Of a stretch of 64,000 nucleotides of DNA, positions 17,330 through 25,984 are shown piece by piece. The notes below the pieces were generated by a model. It had not been told where the DNA came from, made no database searches, and worked only from the letters and a program-made list of their open reading frames with translations. The position numbers and the translations under genes were made by a program. The DNA comes from UBA9410 sp036123585 (GTDB taxonomy: Bacteria > Actinomycetota > Acidimicrobiia > Acidimicrobiales > MedAcidi-G1), in the NCBI GenBank assembly GCA_036123585.1, contig JAZADN010000037.1:41688-105687 (forward strand). The letters are read 5' to 3'. Every line of letters begins with the position of its first letter. The stretch's first letter is position 1.

Positions 17330-18214
17330 TCAGTCGGAACCGGGTCGCCGTTGGTCCTGGTCGCGGAGGAAGGCCTCCAGCTCGGCGGCCAGGTCGTCGC
17401 CCCGGGGCAGCAGGGCCTCGCTCTGGTCCACCTGCTCCTCGAGACGCGAAACGTGCGACTGGACCTCGTCGTTGTGGGCTACCGCTTCGTCCACCCGCGT
17501 CTGCCACTCGGCGGTCGGCCCGTCCAGGTCGGCGAAGGACGTCTCGATGCCGGTGACCTGCTCGAAGCGGCGCAGCAGCGATCGGGTGGCCTTCGGATTC
17601 GGCGAATCTGGGAGGTAGTAGGGGACCGACACTCGCAGCGAGATGATGGGCACCCCGGCCCGGTCCAGCGTGTCGTGCAGGACACCGACCACACCGGTGG
17701 GTCCGGTGTAGGACGGGCCGTCGAGGCCCAGCCGATCGGCCATCTCACGGTTCGCGCAGCTGGCCGTCACCACCGGCGGTCGGGAGTGGGGGGACATTCC
17801 GCTCATCGATCCGAGGGTGGCCACCAGACGGGACCCGGTCCGGTCGGCCGCCTCCAGAAGCGCTTCGCTGAACGTCCGCCAGCGCAGGTGGGGCTCGATG
17901 CCGGACAGGAGCACGAGGTCGCGCTGTCCCTCGGGAGTGCGCACGGCGAGGATCCGGTTCTCGGCCCACTGGATGCGCCGCTCCCCGTCGGCATCGAACT
18001 CCACGATCGGTCGCTGCTGGGTGAAGTCGTAGAACGTCTCCGGGTCGACGTCGCCCACCTCGACGCCGTCGAGGCGCTCGGCCAGCCATTCGACGGCCGA
18101 GGTGGCCGACCCAGCGGCATCGAACAGTCCGCGGAAGGCCACCATCAGGACCGGCCGGTCCAACTGGTCGGCCAGCATCCCATCCGCGGTCCACCGCAAC
18201 TCGTCCACGCCCAC
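17330..18214 (-). CDS. PAC2 (proteasome assembly chaperone-like) family protein
   Basis: A 294-residue protein of the PAC2 superfamily, common in actinobacteria. The start LDRPVLMVAFRGLFDAAGSATSAVEWL and the middle RDLVLLSGIEPHLRW, YTGPTGVVGVLHDTLDRAGVPIISLRVSVPYYL are family-typical. The C-terminus is predicted helical and charged (HVSRLEEQVDQSEAL). In archaea and eukaryotes relatives help assemble proteasomes. No proteasome genes are in this window, so the role is open. Confidence 0.75.
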   Translation of the reverse strand: MGVDELRWTADGMLADQLDRPVLMVAFRGLFDAAGSATSAVEWLAERLDGVEVGDVDPETFYDFTQQRPIVEFDADGERRIQWAENRILAVRTPEGQRDLVLLSGIEPHLRWRTFSEALLEAADRTGSRLVATLGSMSGMSPHSRPPVVTASCANREMADRLGLDGPSYTGPTGVVGVLHDTLDRAGVPIISLRVSVPYYLPDSPNPKATRSLLRRFEQVTGIETSFADLDGPTAEWQTRVDEAVAHNDEVQSHVSRLEEQVDQSEALLPRGDDLAAELEAFLRDQDQRRPGSD

Positions 18215-18291
18215 AGGTTCGCAGATCGGCCCCCTCAGGCGCGGGTCCGCCGGACGGGTCGGACACGTCGGCGTCGTGGAAGCATCGCACG

Positions 18292-19518
18292 ATGGCCTCA
18301 GCCGAAAACGACGGCGTCGTCGGTGACGCCCGGCGACACCCCTACCGGTGGGTGCTGTTCTCCGGCGTGTGCGGCGTCTACCTAGCCTTCGGCGTGGTGG
18401 CCATGTCGATCCCGCCGCTGGTCGGAGAGGTCCGCGACGATCTGGACCTGAGCCGCAGCGCCATGGGTGTGGCCCTCGGCGCCTGGCAGCTCGTCTACCT
18501 CGTATCGGCTCCCATCGGCGGCCGTCTTCTGGATCGCCTTGGCATCCATTGGGGGCTGCTACTGGGCAGCGCCGTGGTGGCGGCCAGCGGCTTCGCGCGG
18601 GCGGCCGCCGACGGCCTCGGTTCGCTCTGGCTGGCCATCGCCTTGTTCGGCGTCGGCGGACCCCTCATATCGGCCGGCGCACCCAAGGCGGTGGGCCTGT
18701 GGTTCGGCGACGAGCGGGAGCGGCGTCTGGCCGTCGGCGTCTACAGCACGATGCCGGCCATCGGAGGCATGTTCACCCTGGTGCTGTCCAACACGGTGCT
18801 CATGCCGCTCACCGGTTCCTGGCGTACCACCGTGGTCGTCGAGTCGCTGGCCATCGTGGTGGCCGGCCTGGCCTGGCTGGTCGTGTCGGGGCGGGCACCC
18901 GAGGCGCCGGTGGCTGTCCACGCCGACGACGTGGCCGCCGCCGCGGGACGACGGGAACTCCTGGCCAGTGCCGAGGTTCGCCTGGTGCTCGTCCTAGGGC
19001 TCGGGGCCTTCTTCGTCGGCCACGGCTTGGGAGGCTGGATGCCCCAGGCCCTGCGGTCCCATAGCGGGTTCTCGGCCATGGCCGCCGCCAACTGGGTGGC
19101 TGTGGGGGGTCTGGTCGGGGTGGCGGCATCGCTCCTGGTCCCCAAGCGGACCGATCTGCCGAAGCTGCCGTCTCGACTCGGTGCCCTGGTGGCGGCCATC
19201 GGGTTGGCCATGGTGGCGGTCCTGTTCCTGCCCACGTTCGCCGACCCGGTGCCGGTGGCCGTCGCCGGGCTGCGGGCGGCCCTGGTGCCCTTGGTGCTAA
19301 TCGCCCTGTTGGAATCCGAACAGGTGACCCCGGCCAACACCGGGGTGGCCACCGGCCTGTGGTTCGCGGTGGCTGAGCTGGGTGGAGTCACCGGACCGCT
19401 GGTCCTGGGCTGGGTGGCTGACTCGTCGGCCGGCTTCCCTGGCGCCTTCCTGGTCGTAGCCGGCGTGTGTGCCCTGATGCTGGTGCCCGTCGCCCGCCTC
19501 CGACGCTTCACCGGGTGA
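18292..19518 (+). CDS. MFS transporter (CynX/NarK-like)
   Basis: A 408-residue inner-membrane protein with about 12 hydrophobic segments. The loop after helix 2 (GGRLLDRLGIHWG) matches the MFS G-x-x-x-D-R-x-G motif, and FGDERERRLAVGVYSTMPAIGG is typical of helix 4-5. The substrate is unknown. CynX-type MFS carriers move anions such as cyanate or organic acids. It is followed 17 bases later by a sulfatase gene, so uptake of a sulfated or organic-acid substrate is a reasonable guess only. Confidence 0.8.
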   Translation: MASAENDGVVGDARRHPYRWVLFSGVCGVYLAFGVVAMSIPPLVGEVRDDLDLSRSAMGVALGAWQLVYLVSAPIGGRLLDRLGIHWGLLLGSAVVAASGFARAAADGLGSLWLAIALFGVGGPLISAGAPKAVGLWFGDERERRLAVGVYSTMPAIGGMFTLVLSNTVLMPLTGSWRTTVVVESLAIVVAGLAWLVVSGRAPEAPVAVHADDVAAAAGRRELLASAEVRLVLVLGLGAFFVGHGLGGWMPQALRSHSGFSAMAAANWVAVGGLVGVAASLLVPKRTDLPKLPSRLGALVAAIGLAMVAVLFLPTFADPVPVAVAGLRAALVPLVLIALLESEQVTPANTGVATGLWFAVAELGGVTGPLVLGWVADSSAGFPGAFLVVAGVCALMLVPVARLRRFTG

Positions 19519-19522
19519 CCGC

Positions 19523-19528
19523 TACCGT
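19523..19528 (+). promoter_or_regulatory. -10 box for leaderless sulfatase mRNA
   Basis: TACCGT lies 7 nt before GTG 19536. There is no Shine-Dalgarno sequence, and this box decides the start choice for the sulfatase. Confidence 0.45.
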
Positions 19529-19535
19529 GCCGCCC

Positions 19536-21866
19536 GTGACCGATGGGGGCGACATGGCAGGCGACGTCTGGGCCTACCGGGGCTTCGAGGGCGAAGCCGG
19601 GCGGATCTTCTCTACCTCCACCCCCTCGTGGCCGACGCCACCGACCGCTCCGGATGGCGCGCCCAACGTCCTGATCGTCCTCGTCGACGACCTCGGCTAC
19701 AGCGATGTCGGCTGCTTCGGTTCCGAGATCGACACCCCGAACGTGGACCGCCTGGCCGCCGAGGGCCTCCGCTACGCCGACTTCCACGTCAACCCCATGT
19801 GCTCGCCGACCAGGGCCTCGCTGCTTACCGGGCTGAACCACCACCTGGCTGGGGTGGGCACCGTCTGCCACATGGAGCCGGGCTTCCCCGGATACGCGGC
19901 GTCCATCCGGTCCGACGCGGTGACCATGGGAGAGGTGCTGCGCGACGCCGGATGGGCCAGCCTGATGGTCGGAAAGTGGCACCTCTGCCCGGACAGCGAG
20001 TTGACCGAGGCCGGACCGAAGACCGGCTGGCCTCTGCAGACCGGCTTCGATCGCTTCTACGGGATCCTGGACGGGTTCACGAACTTTCACCAGCCGCACC
20101 GGCTCTACGAGGACAACCACGCCATCGACGTCGACGACTACCCCGAGGACTACTACTTCACCGACGACCTGACCGACCGGGCACTGACCATGGTTCGCGA
20201 GGTCCGCGACGGACACCCCACGAAGCCGTGGTTCCTTTACTTCGCCCACGGTGCCGTCCACGCGCCGCTGCAGGCCAAGCCGGTCGACCTTGAGAAGTAC
20301 CGGGGCCGCTATGAGGCCGGCTGGGACGAGGTGCGCCACCGCCGATTCGCCCGCCAGAAGGAGATGGGCCTGTTCGACGAAGATGTGGTGTTGCCGCCCC
20401 GCAACACTGAGGAGAACTACGCGGTGCGGGCGTGGGACGACCTGTCGTCCATGGAGCAGGAACTGTTCGCCCGCTACCAGGAGGTGTTCGCTGCAATGGT
20501 CGACAACGTCGACCAGAACCTGGGGCGCCTTCGCGAGGGCCTGGAGGACATGGGGGAGTGGGACGACACCGTCGTGGTTTTCACCTCCGACAACGGTGGG
20601 AGCCGGGAGGGCCTTGACGACGGCACATCGGCCTACTTCCGGACCCTGATCAGCCAGACCAGGAAGAACCCGCTGGACTCCGTGGAGGTGGACCATTCAC
20701 GGATGGACCTCCTCGGCGGCCCACAGGCCCTTGCCCACTACCCGTCTGGCTGGGCCATGGCGTCCGGGACCCCGTTCCGGCTCTACAAGGTCAACGCCCA
20801 CCAGGGCGGCCACCGCGTCCCGTTCATCCTGTCGAAGGGCTCCGGGCTCCCGGACGGCGGTGCCATCCGGCGCCAGTACCAGCACGTCACTGATCTGCTG
20901 CCCACCGTGCTGGACATGGTGGGCGTCGAGATGCCGGCCACGAAGCACGGCCGGCCGCTGCCTCCGCCGTCGGGGGCCAGCTTCGTCCCGTCGGTGGACG
21001 ATGGTGACGCGCCGGGCACCCACCCGGAGCAGTACTACGAGCAGATGGGCCACCGTGGCTTTCATCGCGCCGGCTGGTCGGCGGTGACCTGCCACCAACC
21101 CCGCACCGCCTTCTCCGAGGAACGATGGGAACTGCACCACCTGACTGTCGACCCGACCGAGTCGAACGATCTGGCCGAGAAGCATCCCGAGCGGCTGGCC
21201 GAGTTGGTGGCCGCGTGGGAGGAGGCCGCCTGGGCCAACCAGGTCTTCCCCCTGGACGAGGGCAACCACATCAAGAACCTGCTGCGGCCGCCGTGGGGAG
21301 CCGAGGTGGTGGTCGACACGGTGCTGCGCCCCGGCGCGCCGACGACGGAGCGCTACCGGTCGCTTGCACTGATCAATTTCCGGTCTTTCGTGGTGGAGGC
21401 GTCCCTAGAGTTCGCCGTGGGCGACCGCGGCACGCTGGTCGCCCACGGCGACCAGGGAGGCGGCTACGCCCGCGACGTGGTCGACGACCGGTTGCATCTG
21501 GCCTGGAACGGCTACGGCACCATGACCGAGGTGGACGGTGGCGTCCTCACCCCGGGGACCAAGTCGGTGGTTCTGGCCGTCGAGGCTGCCGGCGACCTGC
21601 GGGTCCACGTCGAGCTACTGGTCGACGGCACATCGGTGGCCGCCGAACGCGACCTCCCGGTGCTGACCGCCATGGCCCCGTTCCAGGGCATCGATGTGGG
21701 CATCGACCGGAAGTCGCCGGTGTCCTGGTCGATTCGGGAGCGGTTCGGGACGTTCCCGTGGACCGGCACGCTGCAACACGTCACCTACCGTCCCGGGGAG
21801 ATGGCGCCTGATGCCGGCATCCGGTGGCTGGACGTGCTGCGCGAGGCCGGCAGCCGCTATGAGTAG
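19536..21866 (+). CDS. Type I (formylglycine) arylsulfatase family protein
   Basis: Hydrolyses sulfate esters after conversion of an active-site cysteine to formylglycine. The N-terminal block PNVLIVLVDDLGYSDVGCFG has the metal-binding DD pair. CSPTRASLLTG with Cys89 is the full C-x-P-x-R modification motif, GKWHL follows, and FTSDNGGSREG holds the second metal site. The C-terminal 200 residues are a beta-rich domain. No signal peptide is seen, so it appears cytosolic and would need uptake of its substrate. No formylglycine-generating enzyme gene is nearby. The 776-residue length suits the long arylsulfatase A-like group. GTG 19536 is chosen over ATG 19554 on the -10 spacing. Confidence 0.88.
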   Translation: MTDGGDMAGDVWAYRGFEGEAGRIFSTSTPSWPTPPTAPDGAPNVLIVLVDDLGYSDVGCFGSEIDTPNVDRLAAEGLRYADFHVNPMCSPTRASLLTGLNHHLAGVGTVCHMEPGFPGYAASIRSDAVTMGEVLRDAGWASLMVGKWHLCPDSELTEAGPKTGWPLQTGFDRFYGILDGFTNFHQPHRLYEDNHAIDVDDYPEDYYFTDDLTDRALTMVREVRDGHPTKPWFLYFAHGAVHAPLQAKPVDLEKYRGRYEAGWDEVRHRRFARQKEMGLFDEDVVLPPRNTEENYAVRAWDDLSSMEQELFARYQEVFAAMVDNVDQNLGRLREGLEDMGEWDDTVVVFTSDNGGSREGLDDGTSAYFRTLISQTRKNPLDSVEVDHSRMDLLGGPQALAHYPSGWAMASGTPFRLYKVNAHQGGHRVPFILSKGSGLPDGGAIRRQYQHVTDLLPTVLDMVGVEMPATKHGRPLPPPSGASFVPSVDDGDAPGTHPEQYYEQMGHRGFHRAGWSAVTCHQPRTAFSEERWELHHLTVDPTESNDLAEKHPERLAELVAAWEEAAWANQVFPLDEGNHIKNLLRPPWGAEVVVDTVLRPGAPTTERYRSLALINFRSFVVEASLEFAVGDRGTLVAHGDQGGGYARDVVDDRLHLAWNGYGTMTEVDGGVLTPGTKSVVLAVEAAGDLRVHVELLVDGTSVAAERDLPVLTAMAPFQGIDVGIDRKSPVSWSIRERFGTFPWTGTLQHVTYRPGEMAPDAGIRWLDVLREAGSRYE

Positions 21867-21934
21867 CGGTCCGCAGGTGACGTGGACCATGGATGGCGGC
21901 GACGGATAGGCGCCGGGGAGCGATAGGAGTCGAG

Positions 21935-22564
21935 ATGGACCTGCGGGATCTGGTCGAACCGGGGCACACCGCCCTGTGCCTCGTGGAGACCCAGAACGGG
22001 GTGGTGGGCTCCGACTCGTCGGTGCCCGTTGTGGCCGAGGCGGTGGCGTCGGCCGGGCTGCTGGAGCGGCTCGGCGTACTGGTGGCAGCAGCCCGCTCTG
22101 CGGGGGTCCGCGTCGTCCACTGTCCGTTCCACGCCCATGGCGACCTGTGGGGCGGCAACCGGAACTCCCGGTTGTTCGCCGCCGGCCGCCGCTCCGAGGT
22201 TCAGCAGTACGTTGGGACGGACGCCGTCGAGCCCCCGGCGGAGATCGGATTCGTGATGGGCTCAGACGTGGTGGTGCCCCGCTTCCACGGTCTGTCGCCG
22301 GTGTCGGGGACCGGTCTGGCCCCGATGCTGCGCAACGAGGGCGTGTCGACGGTAGCGGTGGTCGGTGTCAGCCTGAATGTGGCCATCCCAAACGCCGTGT
22401 TCGACCTCGTCAACGTTGGCTTCCAGGTCGTGGTGCCGACCGACGGGTCAGTGGCCACCGAGCCCGGCTACGGCGAGCAGGTCCTCGAGCACACGCTGGC
22501 CTACGTGGCCACGCTGACCGACGTGTCGACCCTCGTCGAGGTGTGGTCGAAGACGGGGTCCTAG
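21935..22564 (+). CDS. Isochorismatase-fold hydrolase
   Basis: A 209-residue alpha/beta protein of the isochorismatase/cysteine hydrolase superfamily. Blocks seen are ALCLVETQNGVVG, GVRVVHCPFH, and VVGVSLNVAIPNAVFDLVNVGFQVVVPTD. Two catalytic positions differ from the amidase members: the aspartate of the first strand (usually D-x-Q-N) is Glu in VETQNG, and the usual nucleophilic cysteine before the ARDA-like helix is absent (NVAIPNAVFD). It may therefore be an isochorismatase-type or unusual hydrolase. ATG 21935 has AGGAG five nt upstream. Its stop overlaps the end of the convergent SulP gene by 4 bases. Confidence 0.65.
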   Translation: MDLRDLVEPGHTALCLVETQNGVVGSDSSVPVVAEAVASAGLLERLGVLVAAARSAGVRVVHCPFHAHGDLWGGNRNSRLFAAGRRSEVQQYVGTDAVEPPAEIGFVMGSDVVVPRFHGLSPVSGTGLAPMLRNEGVSTVAVVGVSLNVAIPNAVFDLVNVGFQVVVPTDGSVATEPGYGEQVLEHTLAYVATLTDVSTLVEVWSKTGS

Positions 22565-23838
22565 ACCGAGGCCTCCGACGGGTCGCCCCGGCCAGCGGCT
22601 CGACGGGTCCGGATGCCGACAGCCAACGACAGCAGGATCCCCACCAGTACGCCCAACTCGACCCTCGGCGACAGCCAAAGGGTCGCAGCGAACGTGATCC
22701 ACGCGACGAGTGCGTCGGCCGGTGACCGGTGGACCATGGAGACGAGCGCAACCGGGCGGACCAGGCCGACCACCGCGGCGAACACCACGCCGCCGAGGAC
22801 GGCCCTCGGCAACGAAGCCAGCACGTCGGCGAAGGGTAGGAAGGCCAGCACCGTGGCACCGGTGACCAGGCCCGACCAGCGGGTCCGGGCCCCGGCTAAC
22901 CGGTTCAGCGACGACCTGCTGAACGATCCGCCCACCGGGAAGGCGCCGGAAACCGCGGCGGCCACGTTGGCCACGCCTTGGCTGACGAACTCCCGGTCGG
23001 CGCTCCACCGTTGGCGGTCAGCATCGGCGAAGACGCGAGCGATGGATGCCGGTTCGGCATAGCCCACGAGGGCGATGAGGATGCCGCCTACCAGCAGCGA
23101 TCCCGTCGAACCCCAAGGCAGGTCCAGCGTCAGGTCCGGCAGGCCGGTTTGGACCTCGCCAACGGTCGGCCCCTCGTAGTCGATGGCCCTGCTGACCAGC
23201 ACGCCGCCCGACACAGCAATCAACGCTCCGGGGAACAGGCGGTGCACGACCTTGCGTCCGAGCAGGACCAGCAGCACAGTCACGGTGGCCACGATGGCCG
23301 AGGTCGCCTCCCACCGGTCCACGTGCCACAGCGACCAACCGGCCCGCCAAAGCACACCGCGGTCGGGAGCGGCAACGCCGAGGGCCTTGGGCAGTTGCGA
23401 GGCCAGGATGAGCAGGGCGGCAGCCGACGTGAACCCGGTGACGACCGGGTCTCGCATCAGGTAGGTGACGGCACCGAGGCGTAGCGCTCCGAGCAGCAGG
23501 CGGGTCACCCCGACAATGAGGGCGAGAAGGGCGGCCAACTCGACGTACTCGGGCGTACCGGTGGTGGCTATGGCGGACAAAGCGCCCAGGGTGAGCAGGC
23601 TGGTCAGGGCCACCGGTCCGGTCTGGAGGTAGGGCGACGAGGCGAAGAAGGCGGCCAGGATCGGCGGTAGGGCCGACGCGAACAGCCCGAGGTGCGGGGG
23701 CAAGCCGGCCAACTCGGCGTAGGCCATCGACTGGGGGACCAGCACCATTGCCACGCTGAGGCCGGCCAGTAGGTCGACGACCCCGGGTCGGGACGGTGGG
23801 GAGGTCAGCCCGTCAGGGCCCGTGTCGTGGTCGGCCAC
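22561..23838 (-). CDS. SulP-family anion transporter without STAS domain
   Basis: A 425-residue membrane protein. LSVAMVLVPQSMAYAELAGLPPHLGLFAS is the SulP signature of helix 1, TGPVALTSLLTLGAL the half-helix region, and FPVGGSFSRSSLNRLAGART the conserved TM8 block. It stops right after the last helix (LGVLVGILLSLAVG); the cytoplasmic STAS domain of most SulP proteins is not present. It transports sulfate, bicarbonate or a dicarboxylate in the family. GTG 23838 is preferred because TAGGGT lies 6 nt upstream. Confidence 0.85.
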   Translation of the reverse strand: MADHDTGPDGLTSPPSRPGVVDLLAGLSVAMVLVPQSMAYAELAGLPPHLGLFASALPPILAAFFASSPYLQTGPVALTSLLTLGALSAIATTGTPEYVELAALLALIVGVTRLLLGALRLGAVTYLMRDPVVTGFTSAAALLILASQLPKALGVAAPDRGVLWRAGWSLWHVDRWEATSAIVATVTVLLVLLGRKVVHRLFPGALIAVSGGVLVSRAIDYEGPTVGEVQTGLPDLTLDLPWGSTGSLLVGGILIALVGYAEPASIARVFADADRQRWSADREFVSQGVANVAAAVSGAFPVGGSFSRSSLNRLAGARTRWSGLVTGATVLAFLPFADVLASLPRAVLGGVVFAAVVGLVRPVALVSMVHRSPADALVAWITFAATLWLSPRVELGVLVGILLSLAVGIRTRRAAGRGDPSEASV

Positions 23839-23844
23839 CACCTC

Positions 23845-23850
23845 ACCCTA
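23845..23850 (-). promoter_or_regulatory. -10 box for leaderless SulP transporter mRNA
   Basis: TAGGGT on the minus strand ends 6 nt before GTG 23838. The divergent Nudix gene has its own TACGGT box at 23884. Confidence 0.4.
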
Positions 23851-23883
23851 CGAGCCGCTGGGAGACCCACCCCGGCCGGTCGG

Positions 23884-23889
23884 TACGGT
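23884..23889 (+). promoter_or_regulatory. -10 box for leaderless Nudix hydrolase mRNA
   Basis: TACGGT is followed by 7 nt and then GTG 23897. No ribosome-binding site is visible. Confidence 0.4.
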
Positions 23890-23896
23890 CCGGGGC

Positions 23897-24781
23897 GTGA
23901 AGGACGGCGAGGCGACGAGGTGGGTGGTGGGCCACCGGGACTCGTCCGGCATCCCCCTGCGGGCCGACGTCCTGAGGGGGGACCTGCCGACCGATGGCGT
24001 TCCCATCGTGCCGGCAGCCACTGTGCTGCTGCTCGCCGACCGGCCCGACCTCCATGTGCTGGCTCTTCGGCGGACCGACCGGTCGACCTTTGTAGCCGGC
24101 CACACGTTGTTCCCCGGCGGGGCCGTGGAGGACGGTGACCATGACGCGCGATGGGACGACCTGGCCGTCGTTCCCGACGGAGAGTCGGTGGCACTGGTTG
24201 ACCCGAGGGCGTTCAGGCTCGCGGCGGTGCGCGAGACCGTCGAGGAGGTCGGGATCGCCCTAGGCGTGGACGAGCCATCGCTCGCCGCGGGCATGGTGGA
24301 CCGCCGCGACGACCTGCAGTCCGGTCGGATCGGTCTACGCCACCTGGTGGCCGATTCCGGTGCCCGGCTCGACCTGACGGTTCTGCACCCGGTGGCGAGG
24401 TGGATCACCCCCATGCCCAGCAACAAGCGCTACGACGCTGCGTTCTTCGTAGCCCGGTGCCCGGCCGGGGCCGAACCGGTGGTCGACGGCCGGGAGGCGG
24501 TCCATGCTGAGTGGTGTCGTCCGGCAGACGCCCTGGCCCGCTGGGAGGACGGGGAACTGACCATGATCAGTCCCACGGTGGCCATGTTCCAGCTGCTGGC
24601 CGTCCATCAGACCGTCGCGTCGGTCTTGGCCGCCGCTGCGGCCCCGGGTCGGGGACGCCAGGCCAGTGTGCTCGACGAGTCGGCAGACCGGGTGCTGTTC
24701 GATGGAGACGAGGGCTTCGACGATCCCGCTCGACGTCTGGCCATGGGTTGGGCGTGGCTGGAGCCCGGTCCGATCCCGTGA
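23897..24781 (+). CDS. NUDIX hydrolase with split Nudix box (NUDT19-like)
   Basis: A 294-residue Nudix-fold protein. HTLFPGGAVEDGD is the first half of the Nudix box, and FRLAAVRETVEEVGIAL, with the REtxEEvG catalytic helix, is the second. About 30 residues are inserted between them. Such an insertion is known for mammalian NUDT19 and relatives, which are CoA/acyl-CoA diphosphatases, so a CoA-type substrate is a fair inference. RWITPMPSNKRYDAAFFVARCP is also typical of that group. It heads a run of four same-strand genes. Confidence 0.8.
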   Translation: MKDGEATRWVVGHRDSSGIPLRADVLRGDLPTDGVPIVPAATVLLLADRPDLHVLALRRTDRSTFVAGHTLFPGGAVEDGDHDARWDDLAVVPDGESVALVDPRAFRLAAVRETVEEVGIALGVDEPSLAAGMVDRRDDLQSGRIGLRHLVADSGARLDLTVLHPVARWITPMPSNKRYDAAFFVARCPAGAEPVVDGREAVHAEWCRPADALARWEDGELTMISPTVAMFQLLAVHQTVASVLAAAAAPGRGRQASVLDESADRVLFDGDEGFDDPARRLAMGWAWLEPGPIP

Positions 24782-24789
24782 GCGGCCAA

Positions 24790-24795
24790 TAGCCT
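24790..24795 (+). promoter_or_regulatory. -10 box for leaderless mRNA of the 24802 gene
   Basis: TAGCCT lies 6 nt before GTG 24802. It supports that start and suggests a promoter inside the gene cluster. Confidence 0.4.
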
Positions 24796-24801
24796 GAAGA
24801 C

Positions 24802-25308
24802 GTGGCCGCGCCCAAGCACGTTCCCCAGCCCGCCGTCCGGGCTACCGGTCGGACCTATGCCGGCCCGAGGCGCCGCCTCGGTCCTTGGCATGCCGACCGG
24901 CCGGGCGAATTGGTCGACGGTGGCGGGCAGCCACGTGGCGAGCGCCTGGGCAGCCAGGGCCCTGACCAGGGCTACGCGTTTCGCCTGGCCCGGACCCTCA
25001 TGCCCCGTCTGCTGTTGGGCGAGGGCGAGCACTCTGCTGACGTCGTCGCGGGCTGCGTCGGGGTGGCCCTCAAGCGAGCCGCCCTGTTCGGACGGGCCCC
25101 GATGATGGCCGACCTCGAGGTCGCCTTCGGGGTGTTCGGCTTCCTGACGGAGCCTCCGCCTGGCGAACGCCTCGCCGAGCGTCGCGACCTTTTCGCCGGG
25201 GTGGCGCACCACCACCACTACGTCCAACTGCGGCGAATCGCCGACCGGGTGCCCGAGGGCGTGCTGTCGCTGCGGCCGGCCGCCGCCCCCGCTGCCTCCG
25301 TTGTCTGA
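24802..25308 (+). CDS. Hypothetical protein, 168 residues
   Basis: I do not recognise the family. The first 60 residues are rich in Pro, Gly and Arg. The rest looks folded and helical (GYAFRLARTLMPRLLLGEGEH, VVAGCVGVALKRAALFGRAPMMADLEVAFGVFGFL), followed by AGVAHHHHYVQLRRIADRVPEG with a run of four histidines. There are no clear membrane segments or signal peptide. It starts 20 bases after the Nudix stop and overlaps the next gene by 8 bases, so it belongs to that transcription unit. Confidence 0.6.
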   Translation: MAAPKHVPQPAVRATGRTYAGPRRRLGPWHADRPGELVDGGGQPRGERLGSQGPDQGYAFRLARTLMPRLLLGEGEHSADVVAGCVGVALKRAALFGRAPMMADLEVAFGVFGFLTEPPPGERLAERRDLFAGVAHHHHYVQLRRIADRVPEGVLSLRPAAAPAASVV

Positions 25309-25984
25309 CGCTCGGGCACCGGGTCCCGCCCGGCCCGACCGTTCCCGGGTGGTCGACTCGGTCCTTCCCATTGCCCTCTTTCTCGTCCTTGACCGCCTCT
25401 GGGGTCTGGCTGCCGGCGTGGCCGGGGCCACGGCTTGGGGCGTCAAGGCGGCGGTGGGCCGCCGCCGCCGGGGCGAGGCGGTCGGCCGCTTCCTCCCTCT
25501 GCTGGTCGCCTACCTGGTGGTGCGGGCGGCCATCGGAATCATCACCGACTCCGAGGCCGTCTACTTCGGGATCGGCATCGGCACCAAGGCAGCCATCGGT
25601 GCGGCGTTGGTCGGCACAGTGGTTGCCGGTCGGCCGTGGCTGGCCGGGTATGCCCACCTCGCGGTTCCGTTCGACAACGCCACCCGGGTCCACCCCCGTT
25701 TTACCGAGGTGATGGGCCGGCTCACGGTGGCCACTGGCTGCTGGCAGTTCCTCACCTCGGCGTGGGACATCTGGCTCTTCAACCGGACCGATTCGGCCAG
25801 CGGCTACGTGCTCATCCGATTCCTCGTGGGGTGGCCGGCCGGAACGCTGGCCACCCTGGTGGCCTTTGTCTGGGCAGACCGGGCGCTGCGGCCTATCCCC
25901 GGCTTCCCGGGCATCCTCGACCTGCTGGTCCCGCCGGTGGGACCCGACGGCGGACCGGAAGAGGAGGAGCGAGACGATGGCTGA
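25301..25984 (+). CDS. DUF3159-like membrane protein
   Basis: A 227-residue integral membrane protein with about five hydrophobic segments. The pattern SVLPIALFLVLDRLWGLAAGV, then FLPLLVAYLVVRAAIGIIT and YFGIGIGTKAAIGAALVG, resembles the VC0807/DUF3159 group of intracellular-septation-like membrane proteins. The C-terminal tail is acidic (GGPEEEERDDG). TTG 25301 is the start offered by the frame, and overlap with the preceding gene suggests coupling. The function is unknown. Confidence 0.6.
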   Translation: MSDARAPGPARPDRSRVVDSVLPIALFLVLDRLWGLAAGVAGATAWGVKAAVGRRRRGEAVGRFLPLLVAYLVVRAAIGIITDSEAVYFGIGIGTKAAIGAALVGTVVAGRPWLAGYAHLAVPFDNATRVHPRFTEVMGRLTVATGCWQFLTSAWDIWLFNRTDSASGYVLIRFLVGWPAGTLATLVAFVWADRALRPIPGFPGILDLLVPPVGPDGGPEEEERDDG

